Positions 56,302 to 64,000 of a stretch of DNA of 64,000 nt are shown here, in pieces (the stretch's first letter is position 1; every line of letters begins with the position of its first letter). The stretch is from a marine bacterium B5-7 (GTDB taxonomy: Bacteria > Pseudomonadota > Gammaproteobacteria > Arenicellales > CAJQKF01). The translations under genes and the position numbers were made by a program. The notes below the pieces were generated by a model that had not been told where the DNA came from, made no database searches, and worked only from the letters and a program-made list of their open reading frames with translations. The stretch is taken from contig BQJD01000001.1 of the NCBI GenBank assembly GCA_021604525.1, positions 62,001 to 126,000 of the forward strand, in the 5' to 3' direction.

Positions 56302-57069
56302 ATGTCTTCACCGAGAAGAATTCACAAACAACCTGCTTTTGTTCTAAACCGCAGACCCTTTTCAGAAAGCAGCTTAATCGTCGATTTGTTTACCCGTGAC
56401 TATGGCCGGGTAGGGGTGCTAGCCAAGGGCGCACGCCGATTGAAATCGCCCTATCGAGGTGTCCTGCAGGTGTTTAATCCTCTTGCAGTTGGATGGTCGG
56501 GGCGTCGTGAACTGGTGACTCTCACTCGCGCAGAGCCGGTAACGCGTCCATTTAATCTGATTGGTCAGCGACTTGTATGTGGTTGGTATTCAAATGAACT
56601 ATTGACTCGATCCCTGTTGCGCGGAGATCCCCATGAACAACTGTTTGATTCCTATTCCGAATTAATCGATGTGTTGTCTACTGGTGCCCATGCTGAATGG
56701 TCTTTGCGAATGTTCGAAACGGCGTTGTTGAAAGACGTTGGTTACGGTATTTTATTTGATCGAGACGTCGTCACAAAAAGTCATATCGATGCGAATCGCA
56801 ACTACCTGTACCTGGCCGGTCGCGGTCCAGTAGAGGAAGGGGTAGAGGGATTTTCAGGTCTGCCGGTGGGTGGTCGGGCATTGATTGCACTGGCGACCGG
56901 TGAACTGCCGCCATTGGATATTCAACAAGAGGCCAAACGTCTGACGAGGATGTTATTGGTCGATTTAATGGAGGGGCGGACTCTTAAGAGTCGGTCGGTT
57001 TTCCGGCAGATGTACAGGACGGGTGGTGAGCCCGATCCTGATGAGATTGCCGATGTGGGAATTGCCTGA
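56302..57069 (+). CDS. recO: DNA repair protein RecO
   Basis: A 255-residue RecFOR-pathway mediator that loads RecA onto SSB-coated DNA. The OB-fold N-terminus is recognisable (FVLNRRPFSESSLIVDLFTRDYGRVGVLAKGARR), and an alpha-helical C-terminal domain follows. The zinc-finger cysteines found in some RecO proteins are absent, as is usual in gammaproteobacteria. It follows era by 56 bases. pdxJ, the common next gene in enterics, is not here. Confidence 0.94.
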   Translation: MSSPRRIHKQPAFVLNRRPFSESSLIVDLFTRDYGRVGVLAKGARRLKSPYRGVLQVFNPLAVGWSGRRELVTLTRAEPVTRPFNLIGQRLVCGWYSNELLTRSLLRGDPHEQLFDSYSELIDVLSTGAHAEWSLRMFETALLKDVGYGILFDRDVVTKSHIDANRNYLYLAGRGPVEEGVEGFSGLPVGGRALIALATGELPPLDIQQEAKRLTRMLLVDLMEGRTLKSRSVFRQMYRTGGEPDPDEIADVGIA

Positions 57070-57138
57070 AGCTCCAGCTTTGGGTCGTAAGCATCTCACG
57101 TCGATTTTCCAAAGACCTTGTTTGTGGCTCGATCGCCC

Positions 57139-57414
57139 CTATTTCTTACGATTGAAGCCTGCCGGTACACCGCCGCCTTCGCCTTCATCGAACAGAAATC
57201 CGATCATCTGTTCCTCGATGAATTCGATGTGCTTCGGGTCGGCTGTGCTAAGCTGATTTTCATTGATAATCAGTACCAGACGCTCGAGCCATTGCTGCCA
57301 GCCTTCTTCTGACACATTGGCGAGAATGCGTTCACCCAGTTTGCCGGGATAAGGTGTGGCTGATAGCGCGGGCGCTTCGCGTTTGAGGACGGAACACATG
57401 ACGAGTTGGCTCAT
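57139..57414 (-). CDS. yggX: Probable Fe(2+)-trafficking protein (YggX family)
   Basis: About 91 residues from the ATG at 57414; the track's start at 57450 is 12 codons longer. It matches the YggX family: MCSVLKREAPAL near the N-terminus, PYPGKLGERILANVSEEGWQQWLERL, LIINENQLS and FLFDEGE near the end. YggX protects Fe-S clusters from oxidative damage and limits labile iron. It is convergent with recO and divergent from an IscA/ErpA-like Fe-S gene, an apt pairing. Confidence 0.92.
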   Translation of the reverse strand: MSQLVMCSVLKREAPALSATPYPGKLGERILANVSEEGWQQWLERLVLIINENQLSTADPKHIEFIEEQMIGFLFDEGEGGGVPAGFNRKK

Positions 57415-57513
57415 TAACCTGACTCCTGGCGGGGAAATAGTTTTAATCAACGACGTTGCTGCACGACGTTAAATGCGGTAAAACAGAATTATACCTAACT
57501 TGAGGACTGAACC

Positions 57514-57918
57514 ATGACAGACATTGGCGCTATCGAATCCGCACTGACTCTTGGACCCGGGGATCTCGTCGTCACAGAGTCTGCGCGAGAGAAGCTAACC
57601 GGCCTGATCAGCGAGGCAGACGAAGGCATTGATGCCATTCGAATTTTCGTCTCTGGAGGCGGCTGTTCAGGAATGAACTATGGCATGACATTTGCTGAGG
57701 CAATTCACCCCATCGACAGCATCATCGAAGGCGACAGCGGCTTCAAGGTGGTGGTCGACCCGGTGGCATTAGGCTATCTCAAGGGAGCAGAAATCGACTT
57801 TGTTGAAGACGGTCTGAATGCATCCTTCGTATTCAATAATGTCTTTCAGGCAGTAGGTGGCAGCGGCGCCTGTGGTGGTTGTGGCGCCGGTGGTGGAGGC
57901 GGCGGCTGCGGTGCTTGA
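57514..57918 (+). CDS. IscA/ErpA-like Fe-S cluster carrier with Gly/Cys-rich tail
   Basis: A 134-residue HesB/IscA-family protein that would deliver Fe-S clusters to apoproteins. The first Cys is in IFVSGGGCSGMNYGMTF. The C-terminal pair, usually CxC, is here ACGGCG (CxxC) and is followed by a run of glycines with a further Cys (GAGGGGGGCGA). The third-cysteine spacing and the tail make it atypical for IscA, ErpA or SufA. It is divergent from the YggX gene and followed by a strong terminator. Confidence 0.88.
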   Translation: MTDIGAIESALTLGPGDLVVTESAREKLTGLISEADEGIDAIRIFVSGGGCSGMNYGMTFAEAIHPIDSIIEGDSGFKVVVDPVALGYLKGAEIDFVEDGLNASFVFNNVFQAVGGSGACGGCGAGGGGGGCGA

Positions 57919-57956
57919 GCCAAGGTGACGCGTTAGTTACTGCAATCTCACAATGC

Positions 57957-57993
57957 GATGAAAAAGCCGGGTCCATTGCCCGGCTTTTTCATC
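57957..57993. terminator. Strong, symmetrical rho-independent terminator
   Basis: GATGAAAAAGCCGGG (57957-57971), loop TCCATTG, then CCCGGCTTTTTCATC (57979-57993). The stem is perfectly complementary over 15 bases and has T-runs on both strands, so it can terminate in both directions. It closes the IscA-like transcript. Confidence 0.92.
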
Positions 57994-58010
57994 GCCATAC
58001 TTTATCGCAA

Positions 58011-59393
58011 ATGATTCAAGAGAATCTGGTTCGCAATATCAACCACGCAAGTCCGGCACCCGCGAAGCGTCTCCTGATCCTGTCTGTATACGGAAGCTAC
58101 CGGTTGGCGCCGTTCATCAATGCCGCTCGTAAACAGGGCATCGAACTTTTTCTGTTATCTTCACGCTCCGTGCTTGGTTTACCAAGCGATGTTCCTGGAA
58201 CCACGTTCGATGCAGCATCTTTTGATATCGCTCGAAATACAGTTCTCGAGGTAGCCTTGAATGAACATCGTCAACGTCCATTCAACGGCATCATTGCCAC
58301 CGATGATGCAACTACGCATCTTGCCGCCGCTGTAGCGCCTTCGCTTTCCCTTAAGTGCAATACCAAGGAATCGGTTCAACTGACACGTGACAAATTAATG
58401 GGACGAAAGCGGCTGAAATCTGCCGGTCTGCCGTGTCCCGAGTTTATATGTCTCGATGCTCGAACTGCCTGCACATCATCAGCCACTGTGAATGATAACT
58501 TGTTATCAACTGACAACCTGCCGGCATTCCCGCTGGTTGTAAAACCATTAAGTCTGTCAGCCAGTCGTGGCGTCATTCGTGTAGATAATCGAGGCGATCT
58601 TGAAACCGCCTTGCGACGAATCGCTCGTTTGCTTGAAAAAGAATTTATCGACCCGGATTACCGCGTACTCGTTGAAAGCTATATACCCGGATTCGAGGTG
58701 GCCGTTGAAGGCTTGCTCCTAAACGGTAAACTGCATACGTTGGCAGTTTTTGATAAGCCTGAACCCTTAACCGGCCCCTACTTTGAGGAAACGTTTTATA
58801 CCACTCCTTCACGATTATCTAACGATATTCTCGATCAGTTGATTCAACGAATTGGTGAGGTTCTGGACGCATTCGGGTTGTCTGAAGGGCCGATTCATGC
58901 CGAATGCCGGATAAATGATGCGGGTATCTGGCTGGTCGAAGTCGCCTCTCGAACAATAGGCGGACGTTGCGGTCAGTTGCTCGAACTTGCTACCGGTTTG
59001 AGCCTCGAAGACATTGTTATCAGTCATGCGCTCGGCGAAGAACCGATGATCCGCCCGATTAGTGGTGGCGCCGGCGTGCTAATGGTTCCCGTTCCGTCCA
59101 GCGGTGTAGTGCGACGCGTCGAGGGAATCAGCGATGCCCGACGCGTTGCCAATGTGGTTGCGGTGGATCTCGATGTGTCAACGGGTCAGGTTTTACAAGC
59201 CTGGCCAGAAGGGGGGAGTTATCCTGGATTTATCTTCTCGTGTGCAGGCAACGCCCACGATGCGGAAATGGCTTTAAGACGTGCGCATCAGGCGATACGG
59301 ATTATTGTTGCGCCGTTGTTGGAATCTGGACTCAAAGCGAGCGAAGGCCGCCAAGACAAGGCAAATGGGAGAGAAAACGCGCAGATTACATGA
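58011..59393 (+). CDS. ATP-grasp ligase-family protein
   Basis: About 460 residues from the ATG at 58011. The track's start at 57879 would run through the terminator and overlap the IscA-like gene. An N-terminal Rossmann-like region (RLLILSVYGSYRLAPFINAARKQG) is followed by an ATP-grasp core: FPLVVKPLSLSASRGVIRV (nucleotide-binding Lys), ESYIPGFEVAVEGLLLNGK, and the metal-binding end GPIHAECRINDAGIWLVEVASRTIGG. It resembles the carboxylate-amine ligases of the L-amino-acid ligase/carnosine-synthase type, but the substrates cannot be inferred. It is probably monocistronic. Confidence 0.87.
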   Translation: MIQENLVRNINHASPAPAKRLLILSVYGSYRLAPFINAARKQGIELFLLSSRSVLGLPSDVPGTTFDAASFDIARNTVLEVALNEHRQRPFNGIIATDDATTHLAAAVAPSLSLKCNTKESVQLTRDKLMGRKRLKSAGLPCPEFICLDARTACTSSATVNDNLLSTDNLPAFPLVVKPLSLSASRGVIRVDNRGDLETALRRIARLLEKEFIDPDYRVLVESYIPGFEVAVEGLLLNGKLHTLAVFDKPEPLTGPYFEETFYTTPSRLSNDILDQLIQRIGEVLDAFGLSEGPIHAECRINDAGIWLVEVASRTIGGRCGQLLELATGLSLEDIVISHALGEEPMIRPISGGAGVLMVPVPSSGVVRRVEGISDARRVANVVAVDLDVSTGQVLQAWPEGGSYPGFIFSCAGNAHDAEMALRRAHQAIRIIVAPLLESGLKASEGRQDKANGRENAQIT

Positions 59394-59581
59394 GTAAATG
59401 AGCACTTCAGCGAGCACTTAACACCGTATTGGCTGGGTTGCAGCCATTTTGAGACGGGTTCTAGCATGATGGCACGAGGTGTCTGGCAAACAGACGTTTA
59501 CCAAGACTGGTTTCTTTAATGAAGCTCCCGAAAATGAAGCAATTGAAACTGAATATGTTGGAAGTCTGTTACGGGTGGAAA

Positions 59582-60169
59582 TCAATATCGATACAGACCG
59601 CCAATGGAAATAGTATTGATATCGTTATCGCCACTACTACCGACTAATTCAGCTTCGAGACGAAAATTATCGTCTATACCAAGCTTCAAGCCGAGACCCG
59701 CGCCGAAACTGAAGCTTGTATCTTTCTCAACCCCCGAAACGCCGTTATTCAGGCGTGTTTCGATGTCGGAATGCAGTACCCCGAGCTTGCCTTTAAAGTA
59801 GACATTCCCCGGTGTGCGGTAGGTGAAATACAGGCCGATATTTTCTACATCCCATTCACCACCAACGCCGAAGAAACTGCTATCGGAAATGGTACCGTCA
59901 TCAATACTGCCCGAGTACTCGAATTCGAAGCTGGATGTTCCATCGAGACCAATGGGGCGTGAAAATTCGTAGCCAAATAATAATCCAAGGTTACTGGCGT
60001 CGCGGTATCCTGTGCGTGAATTATCAATCGATTCAAGCTTAAGACCGGTAAGCCACTTACCATCAGCGCTTTCACCAAACCAGGTAAAATCGTCGGCGCT
60101 GGCCGTGCCGGTGACGAGGGCGAGTGCGGCTGATGCCACGGTGCATTTTATCCATCCCGCATGGGTCAT
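59582..60169 (-). CDS. Small predicted outer-membrane beta-barrel protein
   Basis: A 195-residue protein with a signal peptide (CTVASAALALVTGTASA). Amphipathic strands follow, ending in an aromatic C-terminus, NTISIGGLYRY. Segments such as FEFEYSGSIDDGT, ENIGLYFTYRTPGNVYFKGKLG and FSFGAGLGLKLGIDDNFRLEAELV are typical of eight-stranded OmpA/OmpW-like or 'outer membrane beta-barrel' proteins. No specific function. It is convergent with the ATP-grasp gene. Confidence 0.8.
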   Translation of the reverse strand: MTHAGWIKCTVASAALALVTGTASADDFTWFGESADGKWLTGLKLESIDNSRTGYRDASNLGLLFGYEFSRPIGLDGTSSFEFEYSGSIDDGTISDSSFFGVGGEWDVENIGLYFTYRTPGNVYFKGKLGVLHSDIETRLNNGVSGVEKDTSFSFGAGLGLKLGIDDNFRLEAELVGSSGDNDINTISIGGLYRY

Positions 60170-60417
60170 CGACGGAATCCTCTAATTAGTCGCGGACACC
60201 TCGCCCGCAGGAATTGCCTGAACGCTGCAAGGTTATCAGAAACCGTCGAATAATCAAGCAGGTAAGTGTGAAGCATTTGTTTAAATTCACAAGCTTGTAA
60301 AAATCCACCATCTGGTTTTTGATGACAACAGTGGTATAAGGCATGGACACTCATCTAGAGTGAACAACTAAACCCACGAACAACTCGCATATATAATTCT
60401 TTGTGTTTGATACCTCG

Positions 60418-61833
60418 ATGATCATCAGCATGCTGCGGTTCAAGAGCCGTATCTTGATCGTTTGTCTGACGATGACCACGGCCATGCTGATTGCAATACC
60501 GGCCCGCGCGCTTCGGCTCGATCTTGATAGCGCCATTGATCGGGCGATTCGTGAAAACCGCTCGATAGCGATCGATGCGCTGAATGTTCGGTCCGCGCGT
60601 CTTGGGGTCGATCGTGCTACAACCCGCTTCGATGTCGAATTACGCCCGGTACTGGAATTCGGAACGCTTGACGGCAAAAGTACGTCGTTGTACGGGATCG
60701 AGGCATCGAAACTGTTACCAGGCGGTACCGGGATAGCGGCACGAATTGAGAGTGAGAATTTCGATCGAACAATCGGGCGCAGGGCCCGGCTCGCGGTAGA
60801 GATCAATCAGCCTTTGTTTCGCGACTTTGGTCGTCTTATAAATGAGGAACCGGTTGCACAGGCCACCAGTGATCTACGACGAGCCGAGCGGTTGTTTTAC
60901 ACACAGCGCTCAGACCTGGTGCTGGATGTCATTTTTACTTTTGAGAATATATTAAGGCTGGAACGTCAGGTTACGGCCGATGAGAATTCAGTGGAGCGTG
61001 CTGAGGCATTGCTGCAAAGCACTAGAGCCAAGGAGTCGCTGGGTCGTACTACTCGAATCGATTCATTGCGTGTTGAGCTGCAGCATGGTCAGGCCCAAAG
61101 CCGATTGCTTGCCGATCGACAACAGCTTGAATCCGAGTACCAGGCATTTGCGGAATTACTGGGTATCGACTTCGATGAAGAAATTGTATTGGAGTCTTCG
61201 GAGCAACTGGAACTCAATTTACCCAAACCGGTCGATGCGGTTGCGCAAGCATTTGACAATCGACTGGATTATGCTCAGGCGCTACAGGATCTGGAAGATA
61301 CAAAACGCGGCACGTTGATAGCAGAAAAACTGGTCCTGCCGGATGTCACGGTAACCGGACGATATACCCGTTCAGACAAACCGTTCACGTTTGGTGATGA
61401 AGATCGCAGCCGCTGGTTTTTTGGGGTGCGCGGGGATACAGATCTGAACAAGCGAGCAGCACGCATCGATATCGCTCGCGCCGAACTCGATGAAACATCG
61501 GCCGAGCAGCGTATTCGAGTGATAGAGCTTGGGATAACCCGTGATGTGCGACAGGCAATGCTGCGTTATCGACGGGCCCAGGCTGAGCTCAGTCCATTAA
61601 CATCGAATCTTGAAAATGCCAAGACTCGACTCGAACTCGCACAACGTTTGTTTGAAGTTGGTCGAAGCGATAACTTTTCGGTAACAGATGCTGAAGATGC
61701 ATTCCTCGAAGCCCAGACACGTTTGTTGTCCGGTCAGACGCAGGCCACGCTAGAAGCGTATCGTTACTTGCATACCGTTGCAGCGCTTATAGAATTCCCC
61801 GATATCCTGAAACCCGGCAGCAGGCTTCCATGA
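60418..61833 (+). CDS. TolC-family outer-membrane channel (second exporter)
   Basis: About 471 residues from the ATG at 60418; GTG at 60403 and ATG at 60430 are alternatives. The signal sequence (ILIVCLTMTTAMLIAIPARA) precedes the OEP repeats: LDLDSAIDRAIRENRSIAIDAL, then ATTRFDVELRPVLEFG, long helices (LVLDVIFTFENILRLERQV) and FEVGRSDNFSVTDAEDAFLEAQTRLL. Its length is normal for TolC. Its stop overlaps the adaptor gene by 4 bases, so it forms a TolC-MacA-MacB-like set with the next three genes. Confidence 0.92.
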   Translation: MIISMLRFKSRILIVCLTMTTAMLIAIPARALRLDLDSAIDRAIRENRSIAIDALNVRSARLGVDRATTRFDVELRPVLEFGTLDGKSTSLYGIEASKLLPGGTGIAARIESENFDRTIGRRARLAVEINQPLFRDFGRLINEEPVAQATSDLRRAERLFYTQRSDLVLDVIFTFENILRLERQVTADENSVERAEALLQSTRAKESLGRTTRIDSLRVELQHGQAQSRLLADRQQLESEYQAFAELLGIDFDEEIVLESSEQLELNLPKPVDAVAQAFDNRLDYAQALQDLEDTKRGTLIAEKLVLPDVTVTGRYTRSDKPFTFGDEDRSRWFFGVRGDTDLNKRAARIDIARAELDETSAEQRIRVIELGITRDVRQAMLRYRRAQAELSPLTSNLENAKTRLELAQRLFEVGRSDNFSVTDAEDAFLEAQTRLLSGQTQATLEAYRYLHTVAALIEFPDILKPGSRLP

Positions 61834-63080
61834 GGTTAAATCGATCAATTGTATGGTTGGTAGCCGTTATCACAATTGTTGGCTTGTTTTCCCTGTTTAT
61901 TGATAAGTGGCAACCCGATTCCCGTTGGGCGATTCATCGTCCAGATGATGCAAAGACAACGATTGAAGTAAAGCGAGGCGAATTTTCCGTACACAGCATA
62001 TTTGATGGAGTCGTCGAATCACGTCGCGTGGTAACCATTGCATCGCGTTACCAGGGAAAAGCGACATTGATCGAGTTGGTTGCGGAAGGCACGCGAGTGG
62101 TTCGAGGTGATGTTCTGGCGCGTTTTGACACGAGTGAGATTGTGTCACGGGTCACTCGCCTTGAACAGGAACTGGCAATTGCCAAGGCAGAATTACAAGG
62201 CCTTGAAAATGCATTGATTCCGTTGAAACTGAAAGAACTCGAGCTAACACTTGAAGATACCGCTCGTAAGCTCAGTGCTGAACAGCGTTACCTCGATGAC
62301 AGCCTGAAACTCCAACAAGACAACATGGTATCGGACCAGGAAGTCTTGCTGCAAAAACGCAAAGTACGTAGCCTTGAATCTGAAGTTGAACAGGCACAGC
62401 TTACATATACTCTGACACGAGACTTTTTGCATCCTGCCGAATTAGCCAAGGCGAAAACTGCAGTTTTAACTGCCGAACAATCCCTCGAGGTTGCCCGTGC
62501 GCAGCTTGAGAACTCCGAAGTAACCGCTCCGGTAAATGGTGTTGTCGTTTATAAGCCGTTGAGTATAGGCAGTGAGTTTCGGCGTGTACGGGTAGGCGAC
62601 ACGTTGTTTACCAATCAGCCATTCATGATATTGCCGGACATGTCCGATTTGCTCGTTGTTATCAATGTGCCAGAGACTGAGCTGGACAATGTGGAAGCGG
62701 GTGCAGTTGCCTTGTTACAACCGGTTGCCTATCCAGATATCTCTTTTGAAGGCACCGTTGATCAAGTCGCAGCGGTGGCGCATTCCGTACCGGGTCGTCC
62801 TGAGTGGCAAAAATATTTTCGTGTCATCATCGGACTGAATGAGAAGAATCCCAAATTACGGCCAGGCATGACCACCGTCGTACAGATTCTCTCTCACTAT
62901 GCTGAAAATGTTTTGCGCATACCCCGCCGTGCGGTTAGCTGGGAAGATAATGCCCCGTTTGTCGATGTCGTAAAGAATGAACGAATCGAGCGGCGAGAGC
63001 TGGTCGTTGGGCGATCCAGTCTGGAATTTTATGAGATACGCCAAGGGCTTGAACCGGGTGAATGGATACTGATTCATTGA
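61830..63080 (+). CDS. MacA-like/HlyD-family periplasmic adaptor
   Basis: A 416-residue adaptor with an N-terminal membrane anchor (VWLVAVITIVGLFSLFIDKW). A lipoyl half (ASRYQGKATLIELVAEGTRVVRGDVLARFD) is followed by a long coiled-coil hairpin (about 90-215), the second lipoyl half (NSEVTAPVNGVVVYKPLSIG), a barrel and a membrane-proximal domain ending in ELVVGRSSLEFYEIRQGLEPG. It couples the MacB-like ABC proteins to the TolC-type channel. It overlaps both neighbours. Confidence 0.92.
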   Translation: MRLNRSIVWLVAVITIVGLFSLFIDKWQPDSRWAIHRPDDAKTTIEVKRGEFSVHSIFDGVVESRRVVTIASRYQGKATLIELVAEGTRVVRGDVLARFDTSEIVSRVTRLEQELAIAKAELQGLENALIPLKLKELELTLEDTARKLSAEQRYLDDSLKLQQDNMVSDQEVLLQKRKVRSLESEVEQAQLTYTLTRDFLHPAELAKAKTAVLTAEQSLEVARAQLENSEVTAPVNGVVVYKPLSIGSEFRRVRVGDTLFTNQPFMILPDMSDLLVVINVPETELDNVEAGAVALLQPVAYPDISFEGTVDQVAAVAHSVPGRPEWQKYFRVIIGLNEKNPKLRPGMTTVVQILSHYAENVLRIPRRAVSWEDNAPFVDVVKNERIERRELVVGRSSLEFYEIRQGLEPGEWILIH

Positions 63081-63760
63081 CTGAGCCTGTTTTAAATCTC
63101 CACAGAGTCAGCCGCTCATTTACCGGCGAAAGCGGAGACGTATATGTGCTCAAGGATATTAATCTATCCATTAACCAGGGTGATTTCGTCATGGTGACGG
63201 GGCCCTCCGGTTCCGGCAAGAGTACGCTATTGCATGTGCTATCCCTGTTGTTACACCCATCTACGGGAGAGGTGGAATTCCTTGGCAGATCACTTTCAAA
63301 GGCGAGTGAAGCAGATCTTGGCCGGATTCGTGCTCAACATCTTGGCATAGTGTTCCAGCACTATGGATTGCTTGGACGTCGAAGTGCACTGGAAAACGTA
63401 AAGTTTCGCTTCCGCTACTTAGCAGACTTCTTGGGCGATGCAAACTCATCGTCCGTGGAAGCGCTTCGCAGTGTTGGTCTTGAAGGCGTTAAGGATCGGC
63501 CAGCCAGATTACTGTCTGGCGGTGAAAAGCAACGCGTTGCCATCGCCCGGGCTGTCGCTGCGAAACCGCAATTGGTGGTAGCAGATGAGCCAACCGGCAA
63601 TCTCGATCATACCAGCGCCCTGGTCGTCATGGAGGTGTTAGCGGAACTCAATCGGGCGGGTTATACACTGATAATGGTGACACATAATACGGATCTGCTT
63701 CACTTTGCATCAAGGCACTTAACGCTCACCAATGGAATGTTGCAGGAGATGCAAAACTAG
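63062..63760 (+). CDS. ABC transporter ATP-binding protein (MacB/LolD-like)
   Basis: A 232-residue ATPase. Walker A is TGPSGSGKSTLLHVLS, the signature LSGGEKQRVAIARA, Walker B LVVADEPTGNLDHTSA and the switch His is in LIMVTHNTD. This pattern (DEPTGNLD) is typical of the MacB/LolD/FtsE branch, which drives mechanotransmission-type exporters. It overlaps the adaptor gene by 19 bases and ends directly before the permease gene. Confidence 0.95.
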   Translation: MDTDSLTEPVLNLHRVSRSFTGESGDVYVLKDINLSINQGDFVMVTGPSGSGKSTLLHVLSLLLHPSTGEVEFLGRSLSKASEADLGRIRAQHLGIVFQHYGLLGRRSALENVKFRFRYLADFLGDANSSSVEALRSVGLEGVKDRPARLLSGGEKQRVAIARAVAAKPQLVVADEPTGNLDHTSALVVMEVLAELNRAGYTLIMVTHNTDLLHFASRHLTLTNGMLQEMQN

Positions 63761-64000
63761 ATGTTAATGATAGTGACTCGAATTGTTTCGGCACTTTCCG
63801 ACCTGTATGAAGGCCTGCGTTCTCATCCCGGCCGTTACACCCTCGCGTGCCTTGTTGTCGCTATCGGTGTTGCGGCATTGAGTATTCTTATGGCAGTAAG
63901 TTCCGCACTGCAACTGCGGGTCGATGAAATTACCAATGAATTTGGTGCCGATGTCGTTGCGGTGATGCGTGATAATGCCCTTACTGGTCGACAACCAGGA
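63761..64000 (+). CDS. MacB/FtsX-like ABC permease, 3' end off window
   Basis: I translated this by hand; the ORF track omits it because it has no stop in the window. The ATG at 63761 directly abuts the ATPase stop, and 80 codons are visible. A cytoplasmic amphipathic helix (ALSDLYEGLRSHPGRY) is followed by the first membrane helix (TLACLVVAIGVAALSILMAVSSAL) and the start of a large periplasmic domain (DEITNEFGADVVAV). This is the topology of MacB-type permeases whose ATPase is a separate polypeptide. Confidence 0.88.
   Translation, partial: MLMIVTRIVSALSDLYEGLRSHPGRYTLACLVVAIGVAALSILMAVSSALQLRVDEITNEFGADVVAVMRDNALTGRQPG

Noticed and set aside
57879-58010. N-terminal extension of the ATP-grasp ORF
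   Set aside because: It would overlap the IscA-like gene and run through a strong terminator; the ATG at 58011 fits the domain start.

Overview
The window reads as chromosomal DNA from a gammaproteobacterium, probably free-living and aquatic. Three observations support this. The run lepA-lepB-DUF4845-rnc-era-recO is a classic gammaproteobacterial order. There is a System I cytochrome c maturation cluster (ccmCDEFGHI). There are many envelope genes: MltF, two phospholipase-D-type proteins, two TolC-type channels and an HAE3-type RND exporter. Species cannot be named from sequence alone. I saw no tRNA, rRNA, CRISPR array, insertion sequence or integrase.

Layout. 1-3.8 kb (minus): a PotABCD-type ABC importer whose ATPase runs off the left edge. 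3.9-6.2 kb (plus): a divergent LysR regulator and a FAD-dependent aromatic hydroxylase-like enzyme. 6.3-7.7 kb: MltF-like lytic transglycosylase. 8.4-14.6 kb: a membrane/phospholipid group (cardiolipin synthase, LtrA family, PLD-type lipoprotein, AI-2E permease, exported HbpS/GlcG-like protein). 14.8-16.9 kb: DUF1835 protein and a class V aminotransferase. 17.4-21.6 kb: a three-gene envelope set of RND exporter, LolA-like periplasmic protein and outer-membrane barrel. 21.8-23.9 kb: ArgD-type aminotransferase and a Crp/Fnr regulator with a perfect FNR-type box in its promoter. 24.0-29.8 kb (minus): ccmCDEFGHI, including a ccmD missing from the ORF track. ccmA and ccmB are absent from this cluster.

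30.2-51.2 kb (plus) is the most unusual region. It is a six-gene apparent operon that starts with an 11.8-kb gene for a roughly 3,930-residue repetitive surface-type protein. That protein has an N-terminal LEPR-XLL-like motif, a DUF4347-like domain, 16 DUF11-like repeats, a Pro-rich linker and a C-terminal module. The following genes encode a TolC-type channel, a HlyD-type adaptor, a GAF-like/HlyD fusion, an M50 metalloprotease/HlyD fusion with a possible PqqD-like N-terminus, and a shortened SecA-like ATPase. No ABC transporter of the type I secretion kind is present. I propose that this is a dedicated export machine for the giant protein, with a SecA-like motor and membrane-protease/adaptor fusions in place of the usual HlyB component. 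This is inference from gene content and order.

51.4-57.1 kb: the housekeeping run lepA-lepB-DUF4845-rnc-era-recO. 57.1-60.2 kb: YggX-like protein (minus), an IscA/ErpA-like protein with an unusual Cys/Gly tail, a strong bidirectional terminator, an ATP-grasp enzyme and a small outer-membrane barrel (minus). 60.4-64.0 kb: a second, conventional TolC/MacA/MacB-like exporter whose permease runs off the right edge.
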